DNA of 64,000 nt, taken from contig JARGOS010000001.1 in the NCBI GenBank assembly GCA_029212505.1, positions 310,001 through 374,000 of the forward strand. The letters are read 5' to 3'. Below the pieces are notes generated by a model. That model was not told the origin of the DNA. It saw nothing but the letters and a program-made list of their open reading frames with translations, and ran no database searches. Shown in pieces: positions 1 to 8,718 of this stretch; positions within the stretch are counted from its first letter, which is position 1; the number at the start of each line of letters is the position of its first letter. A program made the translations under genes and the position numbers. Origin of the DNA: Legionellaceae bacterium. Its GTDB lineage: Bacteria > Pseudomonadota > Gammaproteobacteria > Legionellales > Legionellaceae.

Positions 1-54
1 TCCCTAACAGCATTTTCTGAGCGCATTTCTAATTTCATCAATGACCTCTCTTAA
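1..54. other. Left-edge fragment, coding direction unclear
   Basis: On the + strand the first 17 codons are open and end in TAA at 52-54, so this could be the C-terminal tail of an upstream gene. On the - strand an ATG near position 38, preceded by a GAGAGG ribosome-binding sequence, opens leftwards out of the window, so it could instead be the start of a divergent gene. Both readings are too short to identify. Confidence 0.25.
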
Positions 55-183
55 ATGACCTTCCTTCCTGTCTTAAAAATTACGTGTTCTTTTTGCAATA
101 ATCAAGAGCTACTGCTTTATTACAACGCAATGACAAAAATGGTGGTTTTTATGTGATTCAAATACGAGCCCTAAGAAAACATG

Positions 184-211
184 TTGATTAAATTGAACAC
201 CATGATATGAT
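184..211 (+). promoter_or_regulatory. Predicted sigma-70 promoter of glyA
   Basis: TTGATT at 184-189 and TATGAT at 206-211 are separated by 16 bp, about 40 bp upstream of the glyA start. The rest of the 55-251 gap shows no RNA gene and no recognisable glycine riboswitch. Confidence 0.5.
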
Positions 212-251
212 GGGCCATGCAATGAATGGGCGATTAAGATAAGGACCGCGA

Positions 252-1505
252 ATGTTTGATTACACTGACACGATAGCCACCTTTGATGATGCGCTTTGGC
301 AAGCGATGGATGCTGAACGTCGTCGGCAAGAAGATCATATTGAATTAATTGCTTCTGAGAATTATGTGACGCCTCGCGTGCTTGAAGCTCAAGGTTCTCA
401 ACTTACGAATAAATATGCCGAAGGTTACCCTAGCAAACGGTATTATGGTGGGTGTGAGCATGTGGATCGCGTCGAAGAACTGGCGATTGAGCGAGCTAAA
501 AAATTATTTTCTGCTGATTTTGTGAATGTGCAGCCTCACTCAGGATCACAAGCCAATGCAGCCGTTATGATGGCCTTGCTTAATCCTGGTGATAAAATTC
601 TTGGCATGTCACTGCCGCATGGTGGGCATTTAACGCATGGATCACCGGTTAATTTTTCAGGAAAACTCTATGAAGTGGCCTCGTACGGTGTCGATGAACA
701 AACAGGCTTGATTGATTATGCAGCACTTGAAAAACAAGTGTTAGAATATCAACCTAAGCTGATTATTGCTGGATTTTCTGCTTATTCACAAGTGGTGGAT
801 TGGGCGCGTTTTCGTGAATTAGCGGATAAAGTGGGCGCGTATTTATTGGCGGATATGGCGCATGTAGCCGGTTTAGTTGCTGCTGATTTATACCCATCGC
901 CGGTGCCGTATGCCGATGTGGTGACCAGCACCACGCATAAAACACTACGAGGCCCTCGCGGCGGTATTATTTTAGGTAAAGCAAACGAAGCAATTGAGAA
1001 AAAAATTAAATCAGCTGTTTTTCCTGGTACACAAGGTGGTCCTTTGATGCATGTGATTGCTGCAAAAGCGGTTGCGTTTGAAGAGGCCTTGCAGCCGTCG
1101 TTTAAAGATTATCAAGTTCAAGTCTTACGTAATGCAACCGTGATGGCACGTGTGTTACAAGAGCGAGGGTATCCAATCCTCTCAGGAGGTACCAACAATC
1201 ATTTGGTGATGGTGAATTTGATGGATAAATCCATCACGGGTAAAGAGGCCGAAGAGGCTTTGGGGCGTGCCAATTTAACCGTGAATAAAAATTCGGTGCC
1301 CAACGATAAACGCTCGCCTTTTGTAACCAGCGGACTGCGTTTAGGTACACCAGCTGTGACAACACGAGGGTTTGGTGAAGCCGAAGTTGAAAAATTAACG
1401 CATTGGATGGCAGATATTTTAGATGATGTTCATGATGAAGAGACCATTACACAAACACGTGAACGTGTGCTGACATTATGCCGGGAATTTCCTGTTTATC
1501 GTTAG
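252..1505 (+). CDS. glyA: Serine hydroxymethyltransferase
   Basis: Cytosolic PLP enzyme that interconverts serine plus tetrahydrofolate with glycine plus 5,10-methylene-tetrahydrofolate, the main one-carbon source. The 417 residues match the usual family length. Visible signatures are the N-terminal IELIASENY segment, the [13 protein letters not shown] substrate loop near residues 55-67, and the PLP-lysine motif [13 protein letters not shown] with Lys230 as the expected Schiff-base residue. The ATG follows an AAGGA ribosome-binding site. It heads a rightward run with nrdR, nusB and pgpA, with only a short gap to nrdR, so co-transcription is likely. The glyA-nrdR arrangement is common in gammaproteobacteria. 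Confidence 0.97.
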   Translation: MFDYTDTIATFDDALWQAMDAERRRQEDHIELIASENYVTPRVLEAQGSQLTNKYAEGYPSKRYYGGCEHVDRVEELAIERAKKLFSADFVNVQPHSGSQANAAVMMALLNPGDKILGMSLPHGGHLTHGSPVNFSGKLYEVASYGVDEQTGLIDYAALEKQVLEYQPKLIIAGFSAYSQVVDWARFRELADKVGAYLLADMAHVAGLVAADLYPSPVPYADVVTSTTHKTLRGPRGGIILGKANEAIEKKIKSAVFPGTQGGPLMHVIAAKAVAFEEALQPSFKDYQVQVLRNATVMARVLQERGYPILSGGTNNHLVMVNLMDKSITGKEAEEALGRANLTVNKNSVPNDKRSPFVTSGLRLGTPAVTTRGFGEAEVEKLTHWMADILDDVHDEETITQTRERVLTLCREFPVYR

Positions 1506-1525
1506 AAACGTAGGTGGTATTTAAA

Positions 1526-1987
1526 ATGTATTGTCCTTTTTGTCAGGCAGAAGAAACGAAGGTGATTGATTCACGTTTGGTTGCGGCGGGAGAGCAAGTA
1601 CGCCGACGCCGCCAATGCATGACATGCCAAGAACGGTTTACAACGTTTGAATCGGCAGAACTCGTGATGCCTCTCGTGGTTAAACGAGATGGTCGACGCG
1701 AAGCGTTTTGTGTTAAAAATTTACGAGCAGGGATGTTACGTGCCCTAGAAAAACGTCCGGTGAGTGCTGATGCACTCGAAGATGCTATCGTTGCTATTTT
1801 GAAAAATATCAGGCATCAAGGTGAGCGCGAAATTGATTCACGCCGGGTGGGGGATTGGGTGATGGAGCATTTATATGGGCTCGATCATGTTGCTTACGTC
1901 CGTTTTGCGTCGGTTTATAAACGATTTAAGGATGTAAGTGATTTTCGTCAAGCCATTGAAAAAATGAGTGATGATTTAGGGGCTTGA
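1526..1987 (+). CDS. nrdR: Transcriptional repressor NrdR
   Basis: Zinc- and ATP/dATP-binding repressor of ribonucleotide reductase genes. The protein opens MYCPFC and carries a four-cysteine zinc ribbon (Cys3, Cys6, Cys31, Cys34) with an intervening RRRRQ stretch, followed by an ATP-cone domain over roughly residues 45-140. I chose the ATG at 1526 rather than a GTG four codons upstream because family members begin exactly at MxCPFC and a GTAGGTGG sequence sits seven bases upstream. This gives 153 residues, typical for the family. It lies 20 bp after glyA and is followed by nusB after one base, so it is probably part of one operon. Confidence 0.95.
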   Translation: MYCPFCQAEETKVIDSRLVAAGEQVRRRRQCMTCQERFTTFESAELVMPLVVKRDGRREAFCVKNLRAGMLRALEKRPVSADALEDAIVAILKNIRHQGEREIDSRRVGDWVMEHLYGLDHVAYVRFASVYKRFKDVSDFRQAIEKMSDDLGA

Positions 1988-1988
1988 A

Positions 1989-2438
1989 GTGACAGGTGAT
2001 AAACAAAACATTAAAGGCAAGCGTCGAGCACGAAAGCTTGTGGTACAAGCACTTTATCAGCGCCACATCTCGGGTGATGAGCTTGCTGCGATAGAAGCAC
2101 AATTCCGAGCCATACACGTGTCTGATAATGTGGATTTAGATTATTTTTGTCGAATATTTTACGGTGTATCTAAGGATCTCGCTCGGCTAGACCAGACGTT
2201 TGAACCTTTTTTAGATCGAAAAATTGAAAGCATTAATCCGATAGAATTAACGATTTTGCGCCTGGGTACGTTTGAGTTAATCGAAGCGTTAGAGGTTCCT
2301 TATCGGGTTGTTTTAGATGAAGCGGTTACTTTGGCAAAAACATTTGGGGCTCAAGATGGCCATCGTTATGTGAACGGTGTGCTTAATCAAGTCGCAAAAC
2401 AAGCGCGTGCTGTTGAGATTGATGCAAAGCTGTCTTAA
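1989..2438 (+). CDS. nusB: Transcription antitermination factor NusB
   Basis: RNA-binding all-helical protein that, with NusE/S10, nucleates antitermination complexes on rRNA operons. The 149 residues show the N-terminal ARKLVVQALYQ helix and the C-terminal VPYRVVLDEAVTLAKTFG and VNGVLNQ motifs characteristic of NusB. The start is a GTG one base after the nrdR stop, with AGGGG in the end of nrdR as ribosome-binding site, which indicates translational coupling. The ribE/ribH genes that often precede nusB are absent here. Confidence 0.93.
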   Translation: MTGDKQNIKGKRRARKLVVQALYQRHISGDELAAIEAQFRAIHVSDNVDLDYFCRIFYGVSKDLARLDQTFEPFLDRKIESINPIELTILRLGTFELIEALEVPYRVVLDEAVTLAKTFGAQDGHRYVNGVLNQVAKQARAVEIDAKLS

Positions 2439-2468
2439 CCTTTTGACTTAAGCGATACAGGAGTTCGT

Positions 2469-2960
2469 ATGGTGCAACTGTCGTTCAAGAAAGTCTGGCA
2501 AGATCCAATTTACTTTTTAGCTTTTGGTTTTGGGAGCGGACTTGCTCCCTTTGCGCCAGGTACGTTCGGCACGGTTGCAGCATTACCGCTGTATTTTCTT
2601 TTAGCTCTACTGCCGCCTCAAATTTATTTGGTGATGACGCTGTTAGCTTTTGTTCTGGGTGTTTGGGTATGTGGCAAGGTATCGCGTGATCTGGGCGTAC
2701 ATGACCATGCTGGCATCGTTTGGGATGAAATTGTTGGGTTTTTACTTACCATGTTCTTGGTGCCGGTGCACTTGATTTGGGTTGTTACTGGTTTTATGCT
2801 GTTCCGTATTTTTGATATTTGGAAGCCCTATCCTATTCGTTGGGTTGATAAGCAGGTGACCGGCGGGCTCGGTATTATGGTTGATGATGTTTTGGCGGCA
2901 ATTCCGGCGTGCTTTATTTTGCAGGTTATCAGTCATTTATTTCCTGTCGGTGCGGGCTGA
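2469..2960 (+). CDS. pgpA: Phosphatidylglycerophosphatase A
   Basis: Inner-membrane phosphatase that converts phosphatidylglycerophosphate to phosphatidylglycerol. The 163-residue protein has several hydrophobic segments, the GSGLAPFAPGTFGT motif near residues 22-35, and the conserved VWDEIVGF and FRIFDIWKPYPI motifs of the PgpA family. An ATG with an AGGAG-like site (caggagttcgt) precedes it. It follows nusB by 30 bp, the usual nusB-(thiL)-pgpA order. thiL is missing between them. Its TGA overlaps the ATG of the following permease gene. Confidence 0.94.
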   Translation: MVQLSFKKVWQDPIYFLAFGFGSGLAPFAPGTFGTVAALPLYFLLALLPPQIYLVMTLLAFVLGVWVCGKVSRDLGVHDHAGIVWDEIVGFLLTMFLVPVHLIWVVTGFMLFRIFDIWKPYPIRWVDKQVTGGLGIMVDDVLAAIPACFILQVISHLFPVGAG

Positions 2961-4012
2961 TGAATCAAAATCATAAAGAGTTGATGAGCATCACGTTAAC
3001 CGTCAGTGTTGTGGCGTTTACTCTTTTTATTATCCATCGTTTTATCCCTTCGTTAGTTTGGGCGGGTATTATCACGATTGCCACGTACCCTATGTATGTG
3101 CGGTGGCATAAATTTTTTGGCAAGTATCATAATATTTCTGCGTTTTTGTTCACAACCGTGCTCGCACTTTTTTTCGTGATCCCCTTAAGTTGGCTTATCA
3201 GTGTTTTAATCAAAGAGCTCCAGGTATTTTTAAATTACTTACAAATACTCAATCGTCATGGTGGCGAAGTCCCTGATTTTATTCAAAATATCCCTTTTTT
3301 TGGTAAAGATATTGTTAATTATTGGGATAAAAATTTCAGTGCGCCTGGTCATATTAAGCATCTTATTTCAAACCTGCATGGATCGTTAACGCCCGCCAGT
3401 CATTATATACGGCGCATTGGCTTAAATGTCGCGCATCGTGGATTCCAAATCGGTTTTACTTTATTAATTTTGTTTTTCTTTTTTCGAGACGGTGAAAGTA
3501 TCATCAAAACCATTAATCAGGTGGGCGGTAATTGCTTTGGAAGTCGCTGGTATCATTATGCTAAAAAACTACCTAAAGCCCTGCGTGGCACCGTTAATGG
3601 TACGATTTTAGTAGGCGTTGGTGTGGGAATTCTCATGGGGTTTTGTTACGCCTGGGTTGGGGCGCCAGGTCCTACGTTACTTGGTTTTTTAACGGGTGCC
3701 TCCGCCATGATACCGTTCTTGGTGCCGCTGGTGTTCGCCGTGGTTGCGGGTATTCTTTGGGCGCATGGTGCTGCGCTTGGGGCGCTTATTGTGATTGTTT
3801 GGGGCACCCTTGTGATGTTCACGGCCGATCACTTTGTAAAACCTGTACTTATTGGTGGTGCAATCAAGCTGCCTTTTTTAGCCGTGTTATTTGGAATCTT
3901 AGGCGGTGTCGAAACGTTAGGCTTATTAGGCTTGTTTGTGGGGCCTATTATCATGGTGCTGTTTATTACCCTGTGGCAGGAGTCTGAAGGAGATAAGCCC
4001 GTACCCGTATAG
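2960..4012 (+). CDS. AI-2E family transporter (PerM/YdiK-like)
   Basis: Integral membrane protein of about 350 residues with hydrophobic segments at both ends and a soluble-looking region in the middle, typical of the AI-2E/PerM permease family. Conserved features include an FFFFRDGE-like stretch in the centre and the C-terminal glycine-rich GGVETLGLLGLFVGPIIM segment. Family members have been linked to autoinducer-2 or small-molecule export and to sodium/proton antiport, so the substrate is not predictable. The start is the ATG that overlaps the pgpA stop (TGATG). Alternative upstream starts would lie inside pgpA. It converges on the next gene with only 8 bp between stops. Confidence 0.85.
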   Translation: MNQNHKELMSITLTVSVVAFTLFIIHRFIPSLVWAGIITIATYPMYVRWHKFFGKYHNISAFLFTTVLALFFVIPLSWLISVLIKELQVFLNYLQILNRHGGEVPDFIQNIPFFGKDIVNYWDKNFSAPGHIKHLISNLHGSLTPASHYIRRIGLNVAHRGFQIGFTLLILFFFFRDGESIIKTINQVGGNCFGSRWYHYAKKLPKALRGTVNGTILVGVGVGILMGFCYAWVGAPGPTLLGFLTGASAMIPFLVPLVFAVVAGILWAHGAALGALIVIVWGTLVMFTADHFVKPVLIGGAIKLPFLAVLFGILGGVETLGLLGLFVGPIIMVLFITLWQESEGDKPVPV

Positions 4013-4020
4013 GCTTTTTG

Positions 4021-4716
4021 TTAAGGTTTAGGTTGTTGCTTTTGCTCTATCGCCTCTATTTTGTCTATTAATACTTTTCCATCTGTTTTTATAAACCATT
4101 TGTAGGCGTAGTCAACTAAACAAGTCAGTCCTACAGATCTAAGAAACGACGTGAGTCGTGTATCTCGGCGTTTTGCTAAATCCTCGTGATGATTAACTAA
4201 GTGCGCATAAAAATCTTGTATGGTTTCTTCTGATTCGGGGTTATCTGTTAATATCGCACGTGCATCTTCAATCACCTTGATTTTTAAAGCGGTTAATTCT
4301 TGCGATCGTGTGGGGAATGAATACGTGCTTGCCATCAGATGTTCGAGATAAAGATCGCAATAAATAACAAAATTGATGTATTTGAACTCAGCATTCGAGC
4401 TTTTTCCGTATTCAGTTGCACCAGAATCTTCTTGACGTATATAATCAAGGCGGTCTTTTGCGCGTAAGCACGTTAGAATAGCAGGAATATATTTTTCATT
4501 GAGGCAATCGAGATGAAGTTTCATCACGTTTGCACGTTTTTCAAGGTCCGATAAGGTCTGTAAGAGTTTTGGGATATCTTGAGGTCGCTCATCAACAAAC
4601 GCGTGGATTAAGCTCGGTTTATTTCCGAACGAGGGTTTTTCGCATATTTTTTTTACACGATCATCGTCGTTAGGTAATGCTTCTAAGTTAGCAATGATGC
4701 GTTTGGTATCAAGCAT
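4021..4716 (-). CDS. Unknown protein, tandem paralogue A
   Basis: A 231-residue soluble protein with no signal peptide or membrane segment. I do not recognise the family. It is a paralogue of the gene just upstream on the same strand (4800-5534): about one third identical in the N-terminal 80 residues, completely identical over about 45 residues in the middle (from CLRAKDRLDY to DLYLEHL), and about half identical after that. The C-terminus is helical and charged, ending IEAIEQKQQPKP. The ATG has an AGGAAGT site upstream. In a Legionellales genome such duplicated orphan genes are sometimes Dot/Icm effectors, but nothing here proves it. Confidence 0.75.
   Translation of the reverse strand: MLDTKRIIANLEALPNDDDRVKKICEKPSFGNKPSLIHAFVDERPQDIPKLLQTLSDLEKRANVMKLHLDCLNEKYIPAILTCLRAKDRLDYIRQEDSGATEYGKSSNAEFKYINFVIYCDLYLEHLMASTYSFPTRSQELTALKIKVIEDARAILTDNPESEETIQDFYAHLVNHHEDLAKRRDTRLTSFLRSVGLTCLVDYAYKWFIKTDGKVLIDKIEAIEQKQQPKP
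4343..4467 (-). repeat. Near-identical 125-bp core shared with paralogue B
   Basis: The stretch 4343-4467 matches 5131-5255 with a single mismatch (position 4384 versus 5172), while sequence on either side diverges quickly. Both copies lie at the same place inside the two paralogous genes and in the same orientation, 788 bp apart. Confidence 0.9.
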
Positions 4717-4799
4717 GATATAACTTCCTAGTTCAATTTTTGTTTTTCTATAAAGAAATTTGGGTTAAATTAACACCTAAGTGGGCATGATTGTACGGC

Positions 4800-5534
4800 T
4801 CACGAAGGTTTAGGTTGATTATTTTGTTGTTTTATTGCCTCTATTTTTTCTAATAAAACTTTGCCATCGGTTTTTGCAAAAAATGAGTTGTACGCGAGGT
4901 TAACTAAGCATTCGAGCCCTATAGCTTTTAGAAACGACGTGAACTGCGTGTCTCGGTGTTGTGTCAAAGTGCCTGCGTTATTAGCCAAATGATCATAAAA
5001 TTCTCGAATCGCGTCATCTGATTCGGGTTTATCCGTTAAAATTGCGCGGGCCTTTTCAATTGCTTCGATTTTATCTTTAGTCAACTTGGGTGAATCGGTT
5101 GGGTGCGCATAACTGCTTTTTTGCAAGTGCTCGAGATAAAGATCGCAATAAATAACAAAATTGATGTATTTAAACTCAGCATTCGAGCTTTTTCCGTATT
5201 CAGTTGCACCAGAATCTTCTTGACGTATATAATCAAGGCGGTCTTTTGCGCGTAAACACATTAGAACAGCAGGAACATGTGTTGGTTCTAAAGCTTCTAA
5301 AGGACTGCTAGGACTGCTTTTTTTCCGGTCACAAAATGTCATAACGCGTGAACGAAATTCTGGCTCACGTATGGTTCGTAAAATTTTTGGTATATCTTCA
5401 GGGCGTTCTTGTACAAACCAGCGAATTAAGCTCAAATTCTCCCCGTGAGATGATTCATTGATCAGCTTATCCGCGCGCTCAATGTCATTAGCTAGTTTTT
5501 TTAAGTCCTCAATGACCTCATCAGTCTCAGGCAT
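4800..5534 (-). CDS. Unknown protein, tandem paralogue B
   Basis: A 244-residue soluble protein of unrecognised family, paralogous to the gene at 4021-4716. It carries a small insertion (SSPSSPLEALEP near residues 75-86) before the identical core, and a charged helical C-terminus ending IEAIKQQNNQPKPS. No signal peptide or transmembrane helix is visible. The ATG is preceded by GGAG. Only about 80 bp separate it from paralogue A, so the two probably arose by tandem duplication and may be co-transcribed. Function unknown. Confidence 0.75.
   Translation of the reverse strand: MPETDEVIEDLKKLANDIERADKLINESSHGENLSLIRWFVQERPEDIPKILRTIREPEFRSRVMTFCDRKKSSPSSPLEALEPTHVPAVLMCLRAKDRLDYIRQEDSGATEYGKSSNAEFKYINFVIYCDLYLEHLQKSSYAHPTDSPKLTKDKIEAIEKARAILTDKPESDDAIREFYDHLANNAGTLTQHRDTQFTSFLKAIGLECLVNLAYNSFFAKTDGKVLLEKIEAIKQQNNQPKPS
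5131..5255 (-). repeat. Near-identical 125-bp core, second copy
   Basis: Second copy of the core described at 4343-4467, 124 of 125 bases identical. It encodes the invariant central segment of paralogue B. Confidence 0.9.
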
Positions 5535-5580
5535 AACAAAACTCCAAAAAATAGTTATTATGCTCTATTATAGATCAATT

Positions 5581-5612
5581 AAAAACAAATAACACTCGGT
5601 TTGGCGTTATTT
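5581..5612 (-). terminator. Possible rho-independent terminator of rimO
   Basis: Reading the - strand just after the rimO stop, AAATAACGC pairs with GTGTTATTT (nine pairs including one G-T) around an eight-base loop and is followed by GTTTTT. The hairpin is AT-rich and overlaps the last codons, so it is a moderate candidate. Confidence 0.45.
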
Positions 5613-6914
5613 TATTTCTCCGTACAAGTCATAATCATCGCTGTCTGTGATAAAAGCTTGTGCAAATTCACCGATTTTGAGGGTGTTATGATGTGGAAGA
5701 TACACCAAACCATCGATTTCAGGCGCATCAGCGGTACTACGTGCAATCACCCGATCGTCGTCGATGGCATCTATCAGAACTTTTTGGGTCGAGCCAATTT
5801 TGTTACGTAATTTATCACGGCTGATGTCGGCTTGAAGTCGCATGAAGCGATCGTAACGTTCAGCTTTGATAGCATCAGGAATAGGATCGGCCAGTTCATT
5901 GGCACGTGCACCGGTCACGGGTGAGTACTGGAAACAGCCTACGCGGTCAATTTGAGCATCTTCTAAGAAATCTAATAAGCTTTCAAATTCTTCCTCGGTT
6001 TCGCCAGGAAAGCCAACAATAAATGTGGAGCGTATGGTGATATCAGGACAAATCGAGCGCCATTTAGCAATACGCTCAAGCGTATTCTCAGCGTTGGCCG
6101 GGCGTCGCATGGCTTTGAGTAAGCGCGGACTTGCGTGCTGCAAGGGGATATCTAAATAAGGTAATAAATTGCCATCACGCATCAGTGGAATGATATGATC
6201 CACATGAGGATAAGGGTAGACATAATGCAAGCGCACCCAAATGCCTAGCTCGCTTAACGCTTCACATAAATCATAAAAACGTGTTTCGCGTAGTTTATTT
6301 TGCCAAGTGATTTGCTTGTAACGCGTATCAAGACCGTAGGCACTGGTGTCTTGTGCAATCACGAGTAACTCACGTACACCGGCTTCTTTGAGTCGAAGTG
6401 CGTCTTGTAAAACATTTTGCATGGGGTAGCTTTGCAGTTTTCCGCGCATGCTTGGAATAATACAAAACGTGCACTTATGATTACAGCCTTCAGAAATTTT
6501 AAGATAAGCATAATGACGAGGCGTGAGTTTAATGCCTTGGGGTGGTACAAGTTGTGTGAAGGGATCAATCGGTGGTGGAAGGTGTCGATGCACGGCGCGC
6601 ACGACTTCTTCGTATGCATGAGGGCCACTGATGTGTAAAACATCGGGGCAAGCTTCTCGAATCAGATCGGCTTTAGCGCCGAGACAGCCTGTAACAATGA
6701 CACGGCCATTTTCAGCCATGGCTTCACGAATGGCATCCATCGATTCTTTGACAGCAGAATCAATAAACCCACAGGTGTTAATAATAACAATACCGGCATT
6801 ATCGTAGGTAGAAACCAGTTCGTAACCTTGGGCACGTAGTTGGGTAATAATACGTTCAGAATCAACCAATGCTTTGGGACATCCTAAGCTGACAAAACCT
6901 ACACGATGGTTCAT
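5607..6914 (-). CDS. rimO: Ribosomal protein S12 methylthiotransferase RimO
   Basis: Radical-SAM enzyme that adds a methylthio group to a conserved aspartate of ribosomal protein S12, using two iron-sulfur clusters. The N-terminal UPF0004 domain supplies three cysteines (Cys12 in [12 protein letters not shown], Cys48 and Cys77). The radical-SAM cluster is CNHKCTFC (Cys144, Cys148, Cys151). A C-terminal TRAM domain follows, with 435 residues in total, the usual length. RimO rather than MiaB is supported by the [12 protein letters not shown] start and the SMRGKLQS segment. It is a single leftward gene with its own predicted promoter. Confidence 0.96.
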   Translation of the reverse strand: MNHRVGFVSLGCPKALVDSERIITQLRAQGYELVSTYDNAGIVIINTCGFIDSAVKESMDAIREAMAENGRVIVTGCLGAKADLIREACPDVLHISGPHAYEEVVRAVHRHLPPPIDPFTQLVPPQGIKLTPRHYAYLKISEGCNHKCTFCIIPSMRGKLQSYPMQNVLQDALRLKEAGVRELLVIAQDTSAYGLDTRYKQITWQNKLRETRFYDLCEALSELGIWVRLHYVYPYPHVDHIIPLMRDGNLLPYLDIPLQHASPRLLKAMRRPANAENTLERIAKWRSICPDITIRSTFIVGFPGETEEEFESLLDFLEDAQIDRVGCFQYSPVTGARANELADPIPDAIKAERYDRFMRLQADISRDKLRNKIGSTQKVLIDAIDDDRVIARSTADAPEIDGLVYLPHHNTLKIGEFAQAFITDSDDYDLYGEIK

Positions 6915-6952
6915 GAGCGCACCTATTATATGAGAGTATAAAAAAAGTGCGG

Positions 6953-6982
6953 ATTATATCGTCTAAGGCCTTACTTTGTCGA
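6953..6982 (-). promoter_or_regulatory. Predicted sigma-70 promoter of rimO
   Basis: On the - strand a perfect TATAAT lies at 6953-6958 and TCGACA (five of six consensus bases) at 6977-6982, with an 18-bp spacer. The -10 element lies about 40 bp upstream of the rimO ATG. Confidence 0.6.
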
Positions 6983-6999
6983 GCGATTCGACAGTAAGG
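6969..6999. repeat. Inverted repeat overlapping the rimO -35 element
   Basis: CCTTAC..TGTCGA pairs with TCGACAGTAAGG around a five-base loop, with a two-base bulge. It lies between the binding-protein gene and rimO and covers the predicted rimO -35 box. It may be the terminator of the upstream gene (no good U-tract on that strand) or an operator-like dyad. Confidence 0.5.
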
Positions 7000-7010
7000 G
7001 GCGAGTGTTT

Positions 7011-7760
7011 TTAAAATTTTTCTGGAATATATAAATTGTAATTACGAATATAATCTTTGCTTTCTTGGTACTGAATAACTGCATCATTCAGTATTGGGAG
7101 AAAAGATTTATTACTTTGCGTAACAGCAATGGAAAAGCCAAGCCCAACCGGGAACGGTCTTCCAATTGTTTTAAGGCGGTTATTTGAGTGCAGTTGCCAG
7201 TAGTTTGCTTGCAACTGACCGAGCAGCACAACATCGATGGTATTTGCATTTAATGCTTGAATCATATCAGTATTGCGCTCAAATGTAATGATGCGAGATG
7301 GATATAGTTTCATTCTGGCAACCATCTCTTCAAAAGCGCTGCCATTGAGCACGCCTATGCGCTGGTCTTTTAATTGTTCTATTTCAAAAGGTGAGGTGAA
7401 CGGTGCATTGCTCGTCGTAATAAATTGGGCTTGACTGACCATGTAGGGTGTAGAAAAAAGCACTTGCAGACCTTTTTGTATTGTTATAACAATGCCTCCT
7501 ATGGCAATGTCAGCTTGTCGTTTTTTTAGCGCAGGTATCAAGTCATCAGCATTCATGGGAAGGTATTCACAACGGCGGTTAAGGTTGCGACAAATATATT
7601 CCATGCTAGCGATGTCAAAACCGTAATATTGGTTCAGGCTGTCTTGCATCACAAACGGTGGAGCAAAGGAGGGAATAGCAACACGCAAAGGCGCGTCTTC
7701 GGCAAAAATAGATTGGTTAAAACATGTAAGAAAAATTAATGCGATAACATATTTTTTCAT
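7011..7760 (-). CDS. Periplasmic amino-acid-binding protein (SBP_bac_3 family)
   Basis: A 249-residue extracytoplasmic solute-binding protein of the family that serves polar amino-acid ABC transporters. Residues 1-20 form a Sec signal peptide (KKYVIALIFLTCFNQSIFA, predicted cleavage after the alanine). The mature part opens with LRVAIPSFAPPFV and contains YYGFDIASMEYICRNLN, QADIAIGGIVIT and YMVSQAQFI, the standard binding-lobe motifs. No permease or ATPase gene is adjacent, so it either works with a transporter encoded elsewhere or acts as a sensor-type binding protein. The specific ligand (arginine/lysine/glutamine class) cannot be decided. Confidence 0.88.
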   Translation of the reverse strand: MKKYVIALIFLTCFNQSIFAEDAPLRVAIPSFAPPFVMQDSLNQYYGFDIASMEYICRNLNRRCEYLPMNADDLIPALKKRQADIAIGGIVITIQKGLQVLFSTPYMVSQAQFITTSNAPFTSPFEIEQLKDQRIGVLNGSAFEEMVARMKLYPSRIITFERNTDMIQALNANTIDVVLLGQLQANYWQLHSNNRLKTIGRPFPVGLGFSIAVTQSNKSFLPILNDAVIQYQESKDYIRNYNLYIPEKF

Positions 7761-7797
7761 GATGCAGCCAATTTAAAAAAATCCTTACTTTATTTAT

Positions 7798-7830
7798 AGC
7801 ATAAAAATAGCATAAAAATATCATAAAATA
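7798..7830. repeat. Three tandem 11-bp AT-rich repeats
   Basis: AGCATAAAAAT occurs exactly twice (7798-7808 and 7809-7819), followed by a degenerate third copy (7820-7830). The run lies just upstream of the binding-protein gene, in its likely promoter region, at near-helical-turn spacing. Confidence 0.7.
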
Positions 7831-7858
7831 AGTGATTTGATCAAAACAACGTTTGAAT

Positions 7859-8713
7859 TTACTCCGTGACAATGGGTGGGAATTTACCTGCATAATTTAA
7901 TGGGCGTTGACGAATTGCGGTTTCTACGTTTGTAGCGAGGCTCTTAAATATGTTTGATAGCTCGGCATGATGTTGCAATGCCGAAGGTGTCCCGTTGTCG
8001 CCATGTTCACGTATATCGCCGTGCAGTGGCAATTGGCCAAGTAATGTTGTGTGGTGTTTTGCACACAGCGCTTGGGCACCACCTGTTCCAAACAGTGTGC
8101 TGTGGTGACCGCAGTTAGAGCAAATATGCTGAGCCATGTTTTCGATTACGCCTAAAACATGAATGTTGGTGTGCTCAAACATCAGTAAAGCTTTTTCTGC
8201 ATCAGCTGTGGCAACGGTTTGTGGTGTGGTCACAATAATACCGGCGGTTAGTGGGATTTTTTGAACAAGGCTGAGTTGAATATCGCCTGTGCCAGGGGGT
8301 AAATCAATCAGTAAATAATCTAAATTATCCCACGCGGTGATATCCAGCATTTGAATCAGTGATTTTGCCAGCATAGGCCCACGCCACATCAGTGGGGCCT
8401 CGCGATTTTGAGTTAAATAACCCATGGATATGGCTTGTATGCCGTGTGCTTGAACAGGAATGTAACGAGATGCTTCGTTGACTTGCACGGGGGTGGCTTG
8501 GCCTAGCATCAGCGGAATGCTGGGGCCATAGATATCAGCGTCAAGAATGCCGACGCGTGCCCCTGCTTCGGCTAAAGCAACGGCAAGGTTGACCGTGACG
8601 GTTGATTTGCCAACACCGCCTTTGCCTGAGGCAATCGCAAGAATATTTTTGACACCGCGTAAGCTTTTACCCGGTAATTGTGTTTGGTGGGCTTGACGTG
8701 GTGGTGTGTTCAT
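7859..8713 (-). CDS. mrp: Mrp/ApbC family iron-sulfur carrier ATPase
   Basis: Cytosolic P-loop protein of the Mrp/NBP35 family that binds and transfers Fe-S clusters to target apoproteins. The deviant Walker A motif SGKGGVGKST is at residues 29-38, followed by GILDADIYGPS. The C-terminal half has the CSNCGHH CxxC motif thought to bridge the cluster between subunits. At 284 residues it lacks the N-terminal DUF59/MIP18 domain found in longer homologues. It begins five bases after the end of the helicase-nuclease gene, so it is probably the last gene of a leftward transcript. Confidence 0.93.
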   Translation of the reverse strand: MNTPPRQAHQTQLPGKSLRGVKNILAIASGKGGVGKSTVTVNLAVALAEAGARVGILDADIYGPSIPLMLGQATPVQVNEASRYIPVQAHGIQAISMGYLTQNREAPLMWRGPMLAKSLIQMLDITAWDNLDYLLIDLPPGTGDIQLSLVQKIPLTAGIIVTTPQTVATADAEKALLMFEHTNIHVLGVIENMAQHICSNCGHHSTLFGTGGAQALCAKHHTTLLGQLPLHGDIREHGDNGTPSALQHHAELSNIFKSLATNVETAIRQRPLNYAGKFPPIVTE

Positions 8714-8718
8714 GCAAA

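Noticed and set aside
55-251. A glycine riboswitch or tRNA upstream of glyA
   Set aside because: No paired helices or conserved core could be traced; only a promoter is seen.
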